Shown piece after piece: positions 24,662 through 33,739 of a stretch of 64,000 nucleotides of DNA (position 1 is its first letter; the number at the start of each line of letters is the position of its first letter). The position numbers were made by a program, and so were the translations under genes. Below the pieces are notes generated by a model. The model had not been told where the DNA came from, ran no database searches, and worked only from the letters and a program-made list of their open reading frames with translations. Source of the DNA: Gaertneriomyces semiglobifer (lineage: Eukaryota; Chytridiomycota; Chytridiomycetes; Spizellomycetales; Spizellomycetaceae). The stretch lies in assembly GCA_025558075.1 (NCBI GenBank), contig JAHLKF010000009.1, positions 124,001 through 188,000 on the forward strand. Direction: 5' to 3'.

Positions 24662-24712
24662 TGTCACAGTCCTGTTGTGTCAAACTCCATTGAACATAAC
24701 AGGACGGTGACA
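24662..24712. mobile_element. Foldback element (MITE-like)
   Basis: 51 bp. The left arm TGTCACAGTCCTGTTGTGT and the right arm ACATAACAGGACGGTGACA surround a 13-nt spacer. It is in reverse orientation relative to the elements at 22.2-22.6 kb: its right end, GGTGACAATTCC, is the complement of their left end. It lies about 280 bp upstream of the GIY-YIG-like gene start. Confidence 0.7.
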
Positions 24713-24993
24713 ATTCCTTGATTTAACGCTCGTTTCCCAGTTATTAGGGTGCGATGATTTACTCACCTCACGGTGGGAACTATTACCCTCGTAATCATGA
24801 AGACCATTAGAGAATGGAATTCTGAGCGCTTCAAGTGAGGATGGTTCCGGGCCGTGATTGCGTTTCACCTGTCAAGCTGTCAACTTTGGTGTGCCGCTTC
24901 ACCACTGGTGTCCTCTTTTGCGGATATGCTGATGGGAAATTCAATCCTTTCTGAATCCTGACCATTGCTGTTGAGGCAACCAAGCAACGAGCT

Positions 24994-27900
24994 ATGAGCA
25001 AACGTGTTACTCGCCGCCTTTTTCAACCTCGTCTCAGGCCTGTGCCTGCAGGAGTGGCGACAGAAGTTCCTTCGCCTGTTTCGCCCATGACGGTATCTTC
25101 TGGACAGTCTCTTGCTACCACTGTGCCGTTGAGTCCGTCCTCTGTGGAAAGACCCAGCACGCAGGATTTGATTGATTTGACTGCAAATGATGTCCCTGCA
25201 GTCCTAAGTAAGTGGTGACATTAACTATACTTTGAATCTACAAGCATTAACATTTGGATGCAGGCGATGACTATAGCAATGGAAACATGTTTGTCAAGTC
25301 GTTTTCGGCAGTTCTCTCTACTCGTCCGAATTTTCTCATCGCGGTAAAGAAGTCAAAGTCGCTCTCTATTCCACCACGTGCAGTAACCGAGGATGTGGAG
25401 TCAATGCTCAAGAAGATTTGTCGCAAAATACAAGGAGAGTCGGGACACTATGGAGCTTTGGATAGCGAGCGAGCGGAATGCTTCTTTCTTCTTCCAAGGA
25501 AATCATCCCACCCGAATGACTGGCAACGAGCGTACCAAATCATGGGGAACATTATCAACGGTCAGCACATGTCTACATCTACGGCTGATCTGCAATTTGC
25601 AATGGATTTGCGGCAGTCTCTTGAGAGTAGCACCCTGCCGGATAACTGCGAGGCATTCTACATACGCACCTGGTCTTTGACCAAGTCCGACCTCCAAGAT
25701 GTATTGGTCACGTGGGCTGAAGATGAGCGTGAGATGGAGGAATCGTACTCTTGGCTTGTTCATCCTGCGTTTGCCGGTAAACCAGACGAGGTCGTTCATA
25801 TAAGATACATTGGAAAATGTCGAGGTCCAATCACCCCCTATATGAGGTTACAAGATGACAATAGGCTTGCCATAGGGACAATGGGCGCGTTTCTCCAAGC
25901 ACTTTTGCAGGTGGCGCCAGATGTATTTGCCGCCGGTGAATCGTATGAATTCACTCATGCGCGTTTGAATGAGCGGGCATCTGAGAGCCAACGGGACAGA
26001 AGAGAGCGTCAACTGATTGCCTTATTCGGCAAAAGCACCCTTCTCAACCGACAATCTGGGGGTCACTATGCCTATTACGTTCCTTCACTGGAAGATCAGA
26101 ACGCATTCACGAGACTGCACACAAACTTTTTCGATCATTTTGAACAAACCGCCACACCGCCTGCGCCAGACTCAGAGTTGGAGAATGGCATCAAGATTTG
26201 GATTGATCATCTGCAAGCGTTCGCAGACGCTTTTCCCAGACCTGACGAAACTGCTACGGCATACTATCCATTGACGGATGCTCACATTAGAACTATGGTG
26301 GAGCAGGCTACTCCATTCCAAGCCTATAATCATACTCTCATTACCATCGTGGGAAAGGATGTCACACGCACAGACTTCTTGAGCCCCGACCCACCGTCAT
26401 TTTTGGAGAGCCCAGGAAAAGGACCGGTGCTCGTCCAACGGTTCTTGAAGAGATACCATGCTGAAGAGCACGGCATTCACCAGTGGGAGGACTATGATGG
26501 TCCCCCGATCAGCTTCTTTCCGATGGTGAATGTGTTTCCTTGGTTAGGTCATGGTCTGGTTCAACAATGTCTTGAGCTGGTTGCCGAGTACTTGCGTAGT
26601 ACACGCCCATTGATCACTGTGGTACTCGGTAAGCTAGTAGCATCCGGTGCATTATCCAACTATTATCACACGTGTGCAGTACCCGGAACGGCGGACTTTG
26701 TTGTGGATGTAGTCGGGCTTCCCGTTATCCGCCATTATGCTCCCGGTGACTGGCTAGATGATAATGCAGCAACAGCGGCACCTGCGGGCTACGAAACACT
26801 TGTAATTCCGCATATTGATCCGGGCTATGATAAATACGCGGATCAGGATGACTCTCTGCGTGCCATTATGGACATGACTTGGATAGTTACGCTCTATGCT
26901 GGACACGTTGCGCTCAACCTTCTTGCCACCCATCATGGCAACGACACCGTTACTGAGCGTGAACGGCTTGTGCGAGCGATTTTCGAAGCGGTCTGTGGGG
27001 ATGGATCCTCACCAGAGATTCGGGCTGTATTTGATCCTCACCAGAGATTCGGGCTGTATTTGATAGACTAAAGCAGGCAAAGGCCCAGTGGAAAAAACAT
27101 GATGATTATAACATGCGACGGCAGGCTACACGCGCACGACAGGAATACAGCGTATTTGAGCGTCAACGACGAGCAGACGTCGCGCGCCAGTACATGGCAG
27201 TTCATGAGCAAGCGGCTGGTGAGCCTGGAACGGATGAGAGACGTGTCCAAATAAACAGGCTCTGGAAGTTGCAACTGCCGTCGCTGTTAAAGGCCCATGA
27301 TGACGAACAGTCATGGAAGGCTTGGGCGTCCAATTTAAGCCAAGGCGTTCCTTACTTGGCTGCTGCAATGTCTGCGCAGTCTCGAGAGAGACATCCGCTG
27401 TGGCCTATACTCAGTCCCTTTGTTCCTGAAGGGTTATCCTCCGAAAAAGTGGATGCTTGGCTGCAATCTGACGAGGCGCGTGAGACGTTGAATGCGAAAG
27501 GACGCGCGATGCGCGCTGGTTTACCTCCGGACCACTTTTCACCGGCAAAACAAAGAGCGAGACGGTATCGCGCATTGCGTCAGGAGGGTATAGAGTTCCG
27601 CAAAGTGCTGGAGAAAAGCTCAGTGAACATTACCTCCAATGGAGAATTCCGACTCTACTGGGAAACCCCGGAAGAGCAACACGTCGTCATGGTCCTTCGC
27701 GGTGCAAGGTCGCTCATCCCGCTTGCGGACCAGTCACGTTTGATCCGCTTCCTCCCCGGAGGAATTGGCATTGAGACCGAGACTGGCCGGTTGGTATCAT
27801 CACGAGGTAAAGGCCACGAGGAACTGTGGAGTAAAAATGAACTCCAGAGCATAGAGTACCGTGGTGACCGGCAGCATGGTGAGAATCTCTACCGGTTATG

Positions 27901-28438
27901 GCAATGTGAACGTCACCGGTTAGAAAAAGGAAAGACACTGGTTCAAAGGTTGGCCACGAGTCTCGCCGGTCCATCCTCTACACCACCATCCAGTGCGCCT
28001 GAAATGCCACGAGGTCGAAAACCGTGGGGATCTGTCAAAAGCGCGCAGAAAGAAAAGGAACGGGGTCGGCTCTCGAGAAAAGCGTTGATGCCTGGCGATG
28101 CCGCTTGGCTTGTAAAGGAGTTCTTGAAAGTGTACTATCCCAATGAGGGCGATATTGTTTGCTGGTCCGACTACCCGGAACAGAACTTTACCCCCGCCAC
28201 ATCGATGGTGCCATTTTTCAAAGAATTCTTGAATTTCCACCAGCATCACCCGTACCATGCGGAACTACGCGAGTGGTGTAACAACACCACCAAAACGGCT
28301 GGAAAAATGTCCTTCATGCTAATGTACCTCCGTGATGCTCAGGTGAGCAAGCATCAGCAGCCGCGGGTACAAGGTAAGAAACTAGGTTTCAGAGAGTATC
28401 GCCTGGGGCCGCAGGAAGATTGGTATGAGAGTACATAG
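24994..28438 (+). pseudogene. GIY-YIG-like protein gene, frameshifted by a 29-bp duplication
   Basis: Exon 1 is 24994-25207, then a 56-nt intron (GTAAGT..TGCAG), then one long exon 25264-28438. At 27004-27061 a 29-bp segment is duplicated, shifting the frame and stopping translation at 27071. The downstream frame (27113-28438, about 440 codons) is intact. Subtracting one 29-bp copy leaves 3360 nt, exactly 1120 codons, so the ancestral protein was about 1119 aa. Around residues 225-345 the sequence shows EESYSWLVHP, then HIRYIGKC (Tyr253), PYMRL, and much later RRERQLIALFG..TLLN..SGG (Glu319). This is the order of the GIY-YIG nuclease core: a paired Y/YIG strand, a catalytic Arg and a metal-binding Glu. 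The remainder has no known domain, although VQRFLKRY and VKEFLKVYY blocks look like an internal repeat. The N-terminus is Ser/Pro-rich. It may encode a truncated protein of about 675 aa. The GIY-YIG call is by motif only. Confidence 0.65.
27004..27061 (+). repeat. 29-bp tandem duplication inside the GIY-YIG-like ORF
   Basis: GATCCTCACCAGAGATTCGG.. occurs twice back to back (27004-27032, 27033-27061) with no differences. Because 29 is not a multiple of three, it is the sole cause of the frame break in this gene. Confidence 0.95.
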
Positions 28439-28590
28439 TATGCGAAACCGCCCTTTTCTCGCAGGTGACAGCAAATGGCGACTCCAAAACGACATGCTAT
28501 TTATGATCCTCACGGTATACACATATTCATATACACAACGGGCGAGCGCGGCGACTCGGATGCACGCTGTGGTTCACCACTCTCAATGCA

Positions 28591-28662
28591 GGCTCCATGG
28601 CGCAACGGCAGCGCGTCTGACTCCAGATCAGAAGGTTGGGTGTTCGAATCACTCTGGGGTCA
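28591..28662 (+). tRNA. tRNA-Trp (anticodon CCA)
   Basis: A 72-nt cloverleaf. The acceptor GGCTCCA pairs with TGGGGTC (G-U pairs tolerated). The D arm is GCGC/GCGC, the anticodon stem TCTGA/TCAGA with loop CTCCAGA, and the T arm GGGTG-TTCGAAT-CACTC. There is no intron. It is the only complete tRNA-Trp here; degenerate copies follow within 1.5 kb. Confidence 0.92.
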
Positions 28663-28887
28663 TTTGCTTTTTGCTTTCCTCTTGTGTGCTGCTGGGTGTC
28701 ATTCTCTGTAAGCAGCAATCGGTGCAATTGGTCTATGCAGTCCAAATATCTACTTATGAGTCTTGCTGCTGATCTGGAGTCATTCTGACTCCATATCAGC
28801 CCTTTCACAGCCGATGGTCTTATTAAATCAACAGACAGCGCATCTGACTCCAGATCAACTGAAATTCTACGTACTGCCCTTCCCCCC

Positions 28888-28957
28888 GGCCCATAAGCAA
28901 CGGCAGCGCGTCTGACTCCAGATCAGAAGGTTGGGTGTTCGAATCACTCTGGGGTCA
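28888..28957 (+). pseudogene. tRNA-Trp pseudogene
   Basis: From AACGGCAGCGCGTCTGACTC to the 3' end this is identical to the tRNA-Trp at 28591-28662. The 5' acceptor and D-arm start are eroded (GGCCCATAAGC against GGCTCCATGGCGC), so the acceptor stem cannot pair properly. A further remnant with an internal deletion of the anticodon and T arms is at 29887-29928. Confidence 0.8.
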
Positions 28958-29060
28958 TTTACTTTTTTGTTTTTCCTTCATCGACTGGTCGTAAAGGGCT
29001 TCAGCCTTCTCCGTGACCGACACAGCCATCGACGCTCCCATTAGCGGGGTGGCCCAGTCA

Positions 29061-29306
29061 CGAGCCAACGGACAGCGAGCGAGCTGACTTCAACAGAGAA
29101 ACCATCTCCAGTTCTGCCTACTGGGTTATGCATATATGTAAGAACTGTTGTCGCGCAATCACCAGCGTCGGCGGGGCATTTGCGACCGGCACAGTTACGA
29201 GCGAACGGGCAGCGAAGCCAACAGAGAAACCGTCTCCAGTATGCCTGCCCACTGGGTAGGTACATTTACAAGCTGTTAATGTTGTCACGCAATCACCAGC
29301 GACGGC
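29061..29306. repeat. Direct repeat of about 110 bp
   Basis: Copies at about 29061-29173 and 29198-29306 share CAACAGAGAAACC, CTCCAGT and CGCAATCACCAGCG, with several substitutions and small gaps between them. No gene. Confidence 0.7.
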
Positions 29307-30454
29307 CGCCGACGAGAATATATACAACGTCTGGAGATAGGCAATTGCGACCGGGCACACAGGAGTTCCAACATGAATGAACACACATATCGCATCCCAT
29401 GGCAATGTACAGAAACTTTTACAGCATGCGTCGGAACAGTATCAGGTTGACAACTAGATCTACCCGGGCTGGCAATGCTCGTTGACTGTTTTGACGGTGG
29501 TCAGGCATATGAATGTGTCCGCGTGAACATCCTCCTCGCTGCTTCTTATTCATGTACCTCCCTCGGCGGCATTCTTTTCATAGCATTGTCATTTTACAAC
29601 CCCCGTTTCTCTCCAAGCCTCTCCCTCAGTGACATCCGCAACACTCGTCTACTCATCCGCGAACTCAGCTGGTACGATGCTTGAATTTTCGCGGACCTCG
29701 GGTGCATGCATTGCCGCATTTGCCTTACCGACATGCAACACAATCTGTTAATGTTAGCGGGCGAGCAAAATATTAGTAAACATAAATGCGTTACTACGTG
29801 CAAACGCATGATTATGTGCATGTATATATGTAATAAGGAAGCATCGCTTCCCGCAGCGCGTCCGACTCTAGATCAAAAAACCCCCCGGCCCATAAGCAAC
29901 GGCAGCGCGTCTAATCACTCTGGGGTCACATCCTTTTTGACTTTTTCTCCGGAGATGTTCTCTCAAACTGACAGCACTGTCCGATGTTGTCGTGTGTGAG
30001 TATGGATGGTGCCGCTGATCTGGAGTCATTCTGACTCCAGACCAGCCCTTTCCCCATATGCAGCACTAGGAAAACCATGGTCCTTCCTTTTTGGCCGCGA
30101 AGCAGTGCTTGTTAATATGGATGCCTTCTGGCTGTTAGGAACAATGCAGAACGGTGGGGTGTGCAAGCAGGGTGCCTGCTGCTGATCTGGAGTCATTCTG
30201 ACTCCAGATCAGCCCTTTCCCCCATAAGTTACAGCCGATGGTTTTCTTATCATTCTTTGTTAGGCAGCACTAGGAAAACTAATGTCCTTTGCTTTTTGGC
30301 CGCGAAAGAGTGCTTGTGGATGTAGATCTAGACACCTTCTGGCTGTTAGGCAAAATGCCGAAAAGTGTCGTGTGTTAGCAGGATGCTGCTGATCTGGCAT
30401 AACTCCAGATCTGAGAGCTGCTTTTTCGAGGTAGGTCGAGGGCTATTCCAGATC

Positions 30455-30649
30455 CACACTGCACGAGACCACCAAGCAGCAGCTCGAGGGCACTGATTGT
30501 TGTAATTAGTCCATGACAAGTGCACTATAACTTATGAATGCCAGGTTTGGAAGACTTCGAGGGGATGAACAGACGATTAATAATTATGCACATGGAAAGA
30601 AACGCTACAACCCGAAGCAATCTGAATAGCACTGCCAGCACTAGGACTC
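30455..30649 (+). repeat. Left copy of an inverted repeat pair
   Basis: Aligns with the reverse complement of 33572-33723. Shared stretches include CACACTGCACGAG, CACCAAGCAGCAG, AATAATTATGCACATGGA and CGCTACAA. The two copies, about 3 kb apart, bracket the 7TM gene and the tRNA-Thr(TGT). Confidence 0.75.
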
Positions 30650-31155
30650 GGAGAAAAGCTGCTACCTGTTGAGACTCCTAAAATACAACTCTAATGATTT
30701 TCGATGATACGAGCTTCATCATTACTGCGATTGCTGTTATCGTCAGATCAGATAGACAGAGAGGGGTACTCATCTGTGCATTCGTTTTCCCACGTCTATT
30801 AACGAGTAGTAGTAGTCCTCCCCATAGTATTAGGGGATAAATAAACCTGTTATGTAGAAACGTGACGCTGGTGTACAAGTTCATCAATTAATGTAGGCGC
30901 AACCGATGCGTATTTGCATGACAAGCACGATCCACAATTTATGCCTTACTCATTTTCGCACAATACGAATAGCATTCGAAGCGCAGGCACAGACGAAAAT
31001 GCACAGAGAAAAACGCACAACGGTAAACGGCCTGCCGATTTCCGCGTTGTGTTGATGCTACGACTTTCTCCTACTGCAATCTAGCCAACGTATAAAAAGC
31101 TCTTGTTCATTCCTACTATCGACCAGAGGCTCCATGCCACTCACACTCATGTCAC

Positions 31156-32478
31156 TCATAACGGGCGAATGCCATCCCCTCTCAAAGTCGACGGTCCAGA
31201 GGAATCGGGATAGGTTGACGGTCCAGAGGCATCGGGATAGGTCGACGGTCCGGAAGAACAGGCTGGATTCGGCTGCCAGATTGTGTTGAGATTCGTAGAT
31301 TCCGCTGGCGGGCTAGGACGCGCCTCTACCCGTTTACCGCCTTTAGCGGCTAGTGCGATGTCGCCTCTCGTCGACAACCCTGGAAGAGCAGTCCCGCTTG
31401 TGTCAGTGCGCATGAGAAGTGCAATCGAGCGCATATATGTCGCCGCCCCCACAAAGGTAATGGAGGATATAAAGATCACGATCCTAAAAACCCTCAGCGG
31501 TGTGAGCATCGTCACCACCGCGTTAACACGTCAGGCGTCCCGCCTCACCTGATGAGTAAATGATACAAGTTCATATGTCTCTCGTCCCGCCATACAAATA
31601 CAAACGTCGCAAAATGCAGGATGACAGCCATCCACGTGGTAACGCACAACGCTATCAGCGATACCTTGACCTTATTCGCACGTCGAGCGAGCTTCGTAGT
31701 GTCGGCAAGGATCGCTTTATGTCGTCGCAACTGGCGCAAAAATGTAAAGGACAGCATATTGTCGACAAAGATCAACCAGACGGTAAATACGCCCATTGCA
31801 AAGGCGGCATCGTCTCGAAAGGTGTCGTACATGACGACGCAGATCACCATACAACCGACAAATATAGTCGTCGTCACTCCCTGCAAGAGTCGATCCCATA
31901 TTTTCGCATAGGGCATGATGATTCTGATCAGTCGAAATCGCATCTACAGCTTCCAGTCAGTCATCACATCCTCCAACAGACGCCTAAAGCTGAACCATGC
32001 GCACCTGGAAACAAATCATATACCCCATCCCAGCGGTCATGTAGGATGCATTGAAAAGTCTCCACATCCCGTCATACAGTTGCCGGTTGGGTCCTGCATC
32101 ATACTGGATGGTACATGCATTGCCGTTGTCACGATAGGAGGCATACGTTTGTCCCATGAGCGCACCAAACACGATCAAGAATATAACCATGGCGAGGAGA
32201 TACATGGCATTAAACCTGCCAGTAAGCTACCGGTGAGAACACTGCCATCGCCATCACCTGGACCACAATACACTTACAATTTGCGTTTACGATATCCATC
32301 ATGTGCTGTATAGACTACCACACCAAATTGATTGATCAGCCCTAGTCCGGCAATGGCATCTATGTGGCCAGGTTAATTTGCATTTTCTCACAAAAGAGTT
32401 CACCCCGCACACAGGAGACATACATGACAGGCCTTCGGTAACTGCATCCGAAATATTCTGTTCAGGGCACGACGCCAT
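31156..32478 (-). CDS. Seven-transmembrane receptor-like protein
   Basis: Five exons: 32478-32424, 32359-32278, 32215-32005, 31943-31549 and 31483-31156. All introns are 61-65 nt with GT-AG ends and matching phases, giving 356 aa. Seven hydrophobic helices can be seen: IAGLGLINQFGVVVY, LLAMVIFLIVFGALMG, YMTAGMGYMICFQ, IFVGCMVICVVMY, VFTVWLIFVDNMLSF, LIALCVTTWMAVILHF and IVIFISSITFVGAATY. Short polar loops and a basic stretch (RRANKVK) before helix 6 are typical of G-protein-coupled receptors. The cytosolic tail carries three GPST repeats spaced by YPD. I cannot place it in a named fungal GPCR class and see no DRY or NPxxY. Ligand unknown. It is flanked by an inverted repeat pair. Confidence 0.78.
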
Positions 32479-32809
32479 GTTCCCATCTATCTCTCAACTT
32501 GAAGCTTGGGCGCATCAAGCTAATCAAATTACCTGCAGCACAAAAGCAGGATGAAAAAGTTCAGACCTGGTTCTCGCTTTTGACATTTGACATATAAAGA
32601 CCCCAACCGTTTCCCTCCATCTCCGCTTTTCGTCCTTCCGAGAAAGTTGTGTTGTCAATGGCTGAATGACGATTGAAACCCCAGGCAGCGAGCTCTGCAG
32701 CGGCTCAGTGATCCCACCTTCCATTGTAGTCGTACTGGGGTGAACTTCTAAAATAGAAGCGCATTGATGTGCCCACAACGCCACGCGTAAAAAAACCAAA
32801 TGTAAAAAG

Positions 32810-32881
32810 TGCCCGCACCAGGGATTGAACCTGGGACCTTCAGTTTACAAGACTGACGCACTCCCACTGTGCTATACGGGG
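32810..32881 (-). tRNA. tRNA-Thr (anticodon TGT) with C1:C72 mismatch
   Basis: A 72-nt cloverleaf homologous to the tRNA-Thr(CGT) at 12842-12913. The D arm is GCAC/GTGC, the anticodon stem TCAGT/ACTGA with loop CTTGTAA (TGT, Thr codon ACA), and the T arm CCAGG-TTCAATC-CCTGG. The acceptor strands are CCCCGTA and TGCGGGC, so position 1 is C opposite C72 rather than G-C. The other six pairs form. It may be functional or in early decay. Confidence 0.82.
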
Positions 32882-33164
32882 CTTTTGAAACTTCTCACAC
32901 GCACACTGCTGGTATGACCAATGTTTTCCGCTTCGCGACTTGCAGTTGGCCTTTCATTGTGTCGGTCCATTCAGTAGTTAGCGTCCCGCTTGCCAACCGA
33001 ACAGTGGCAACCAGCTTAATGACGTTGCGTATCGAGGATTCAACGCTTACTGTCTCGATGTTTCTGCAAACTCGAAGTGCCCACAGATTGCGAAGCTTAA
33101 GCGTTGAGTTTCAGTCTTGACCTTGTTGCTTGTTGTTCCCGCTCAATAGCAAGCGTTGTCTCTG
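32810..33164. repeat. Duplicated tRNA-Thr segment, copy 2
   Basis: The counterpart of 12842-13178 in the same orientation, including the tRNA and about 280 bp upstream of it. Divergence is moderate, with small indels. Confidence 0.85.
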
Positions 33165-33571
33165 TTTAAGCCTGGCTCTAGCTTCTAAGGGATAGTTTCC
33201 ACCACCTACGGGTGGTGTGGGATAGCTCTTCCCTCAATTTCAGCTCTGGCTATTTATGTTCGGCTTTCAACATGCCTCAGAATCGTCCACAGGTAACGGA
33301 ATCTCTGAAGCCGGCATACTCAGACGATCATCACCAACAGGGGAGTGTTTGGCCTGTATCACGAACAATTTCCCACAGTGTTCCAGCAATTCTTTTATTA
33401 TATATTAGATTAGCGATTCCAGGCATTAACTTCCCTCTATTTATCCAGCGAGGGATTCATTACGCGGGACTGCTGAGATCAGACAATCAAAGTCATTGCA
33501 ATAGCGAGCGCGGCGACTCGATGCAACTCGAGTTCAGCATTGGGATGCCTTGGTAATCCTCACCCCATCAC

Positions 33572-33723
33572 CCCAATGCTGGTGGTGCTGTTCAGATTGT
33601 AGCGTAACAGTCCATGTGCATAATTATTGAACGTCTGTTTATCCCCTTGAAGCCCTCCACTTACGGGTTATTTACGACTATCAGGCCCTCGAACTGCTGC
33701 TTGGTGGGCTCGTGCAGTGTGAT
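33572..33723 (-). repeat. Right copy of an inverted repeat pair
   Basis: Reverse-complement partner of 30455-30649. It partly overlaps the hairpin at 33664-33739, whose left arm replaces the corresponding sequence of the other copy. Confidence 0.75.
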
Positions 33724-33739
33724 AGTCGTAAATAACCCG
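33664..33739. repeat. Long perfect hairpin next to the clan CD gene stop codon
   Basis: Arms CGGGTTATTTACGACTATCA (33664-33683) and its exact complement (33720-33739), 20 bp each, around a 36-nt loop. The right arm abuts the TAG stop (33740-33742) of the minus-strand protease-like gene. It may be an inserted foldback or a 3' UTR structure. Confidence 0.8.

Larger units (their letters stand above)
28768..30411. repeat. tRNA-Trp anticodon-arm palindromes
   Basis: Perfect or near-perfect 33-nt palindromes lie at 28768-28800, 30014-30046 and 30181-30213, with a damaged one at 30388-30411. Each arm is GCTGATCTGGAGTCA, joined through TTC to its complement. The right arm contains TGACTCCAGATCA, which is the anticodon stem-loop of the tRNA-Trp at 28591. 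Each is followed by CCCTTTC and, in three cases, CATAAG or ACAGCCGATGG. Confidence 0.75.
28663..31155. other. Repeat-rich region without protein genes
   Basis: This region holds broken tRNA-Trp copies (about 28836-28859, 28888-28957, 29850-29874, 29887-29928), palindromes derived from its anticodon arm, a roughly 110-bp direct repeat at 29061-29306, tandem units of about 170-190 bp at 30.0-30.4 kb (shared GCAGCACTAGGAAAAC, TTTTTGGCCGCGAA and CTTCTGGCTGTTAGG), and the left half of an inverted repeat pair at 30455-30649. No ORF here looks coding. Confidence 0.6.
32479..33739. other. Intergenic region with tRNA-Thr duplication and repeats
   Basis: Contains the 5' region of the 7TM gene, the tRNA-Thr(TGT) locus (32810-33164), a fragment GAGCGCGGCGACTCG near 33505 also seen near 28550, the right copy of the inverted repeat (33572-33723) and a strong hairpin (33664-33739). 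No protein gene recognised. Confidence 0.5.

Noticed and set aside
25254..28438. Annotating two separate genes (605 and 441 codons)
   Set aside because: The break coincides exactly with a 29-bp duplication, and one gene of 1120 codons fits arithmetically. They are halves of one disrupted gene.
28591..30411. CRISPR-like interpretation of the spaced palindromes
   Set aside because: Spacing is irregular, the units are tRNA-derived and the genome is eukaryotic.
31560..32054. 164-codon plus-strand ORF
   Set aside because: It overlaps exons of the 7TM gene on the opposite strand. The minus-strand exons with seven helices and matched splice phases are far more convincing.
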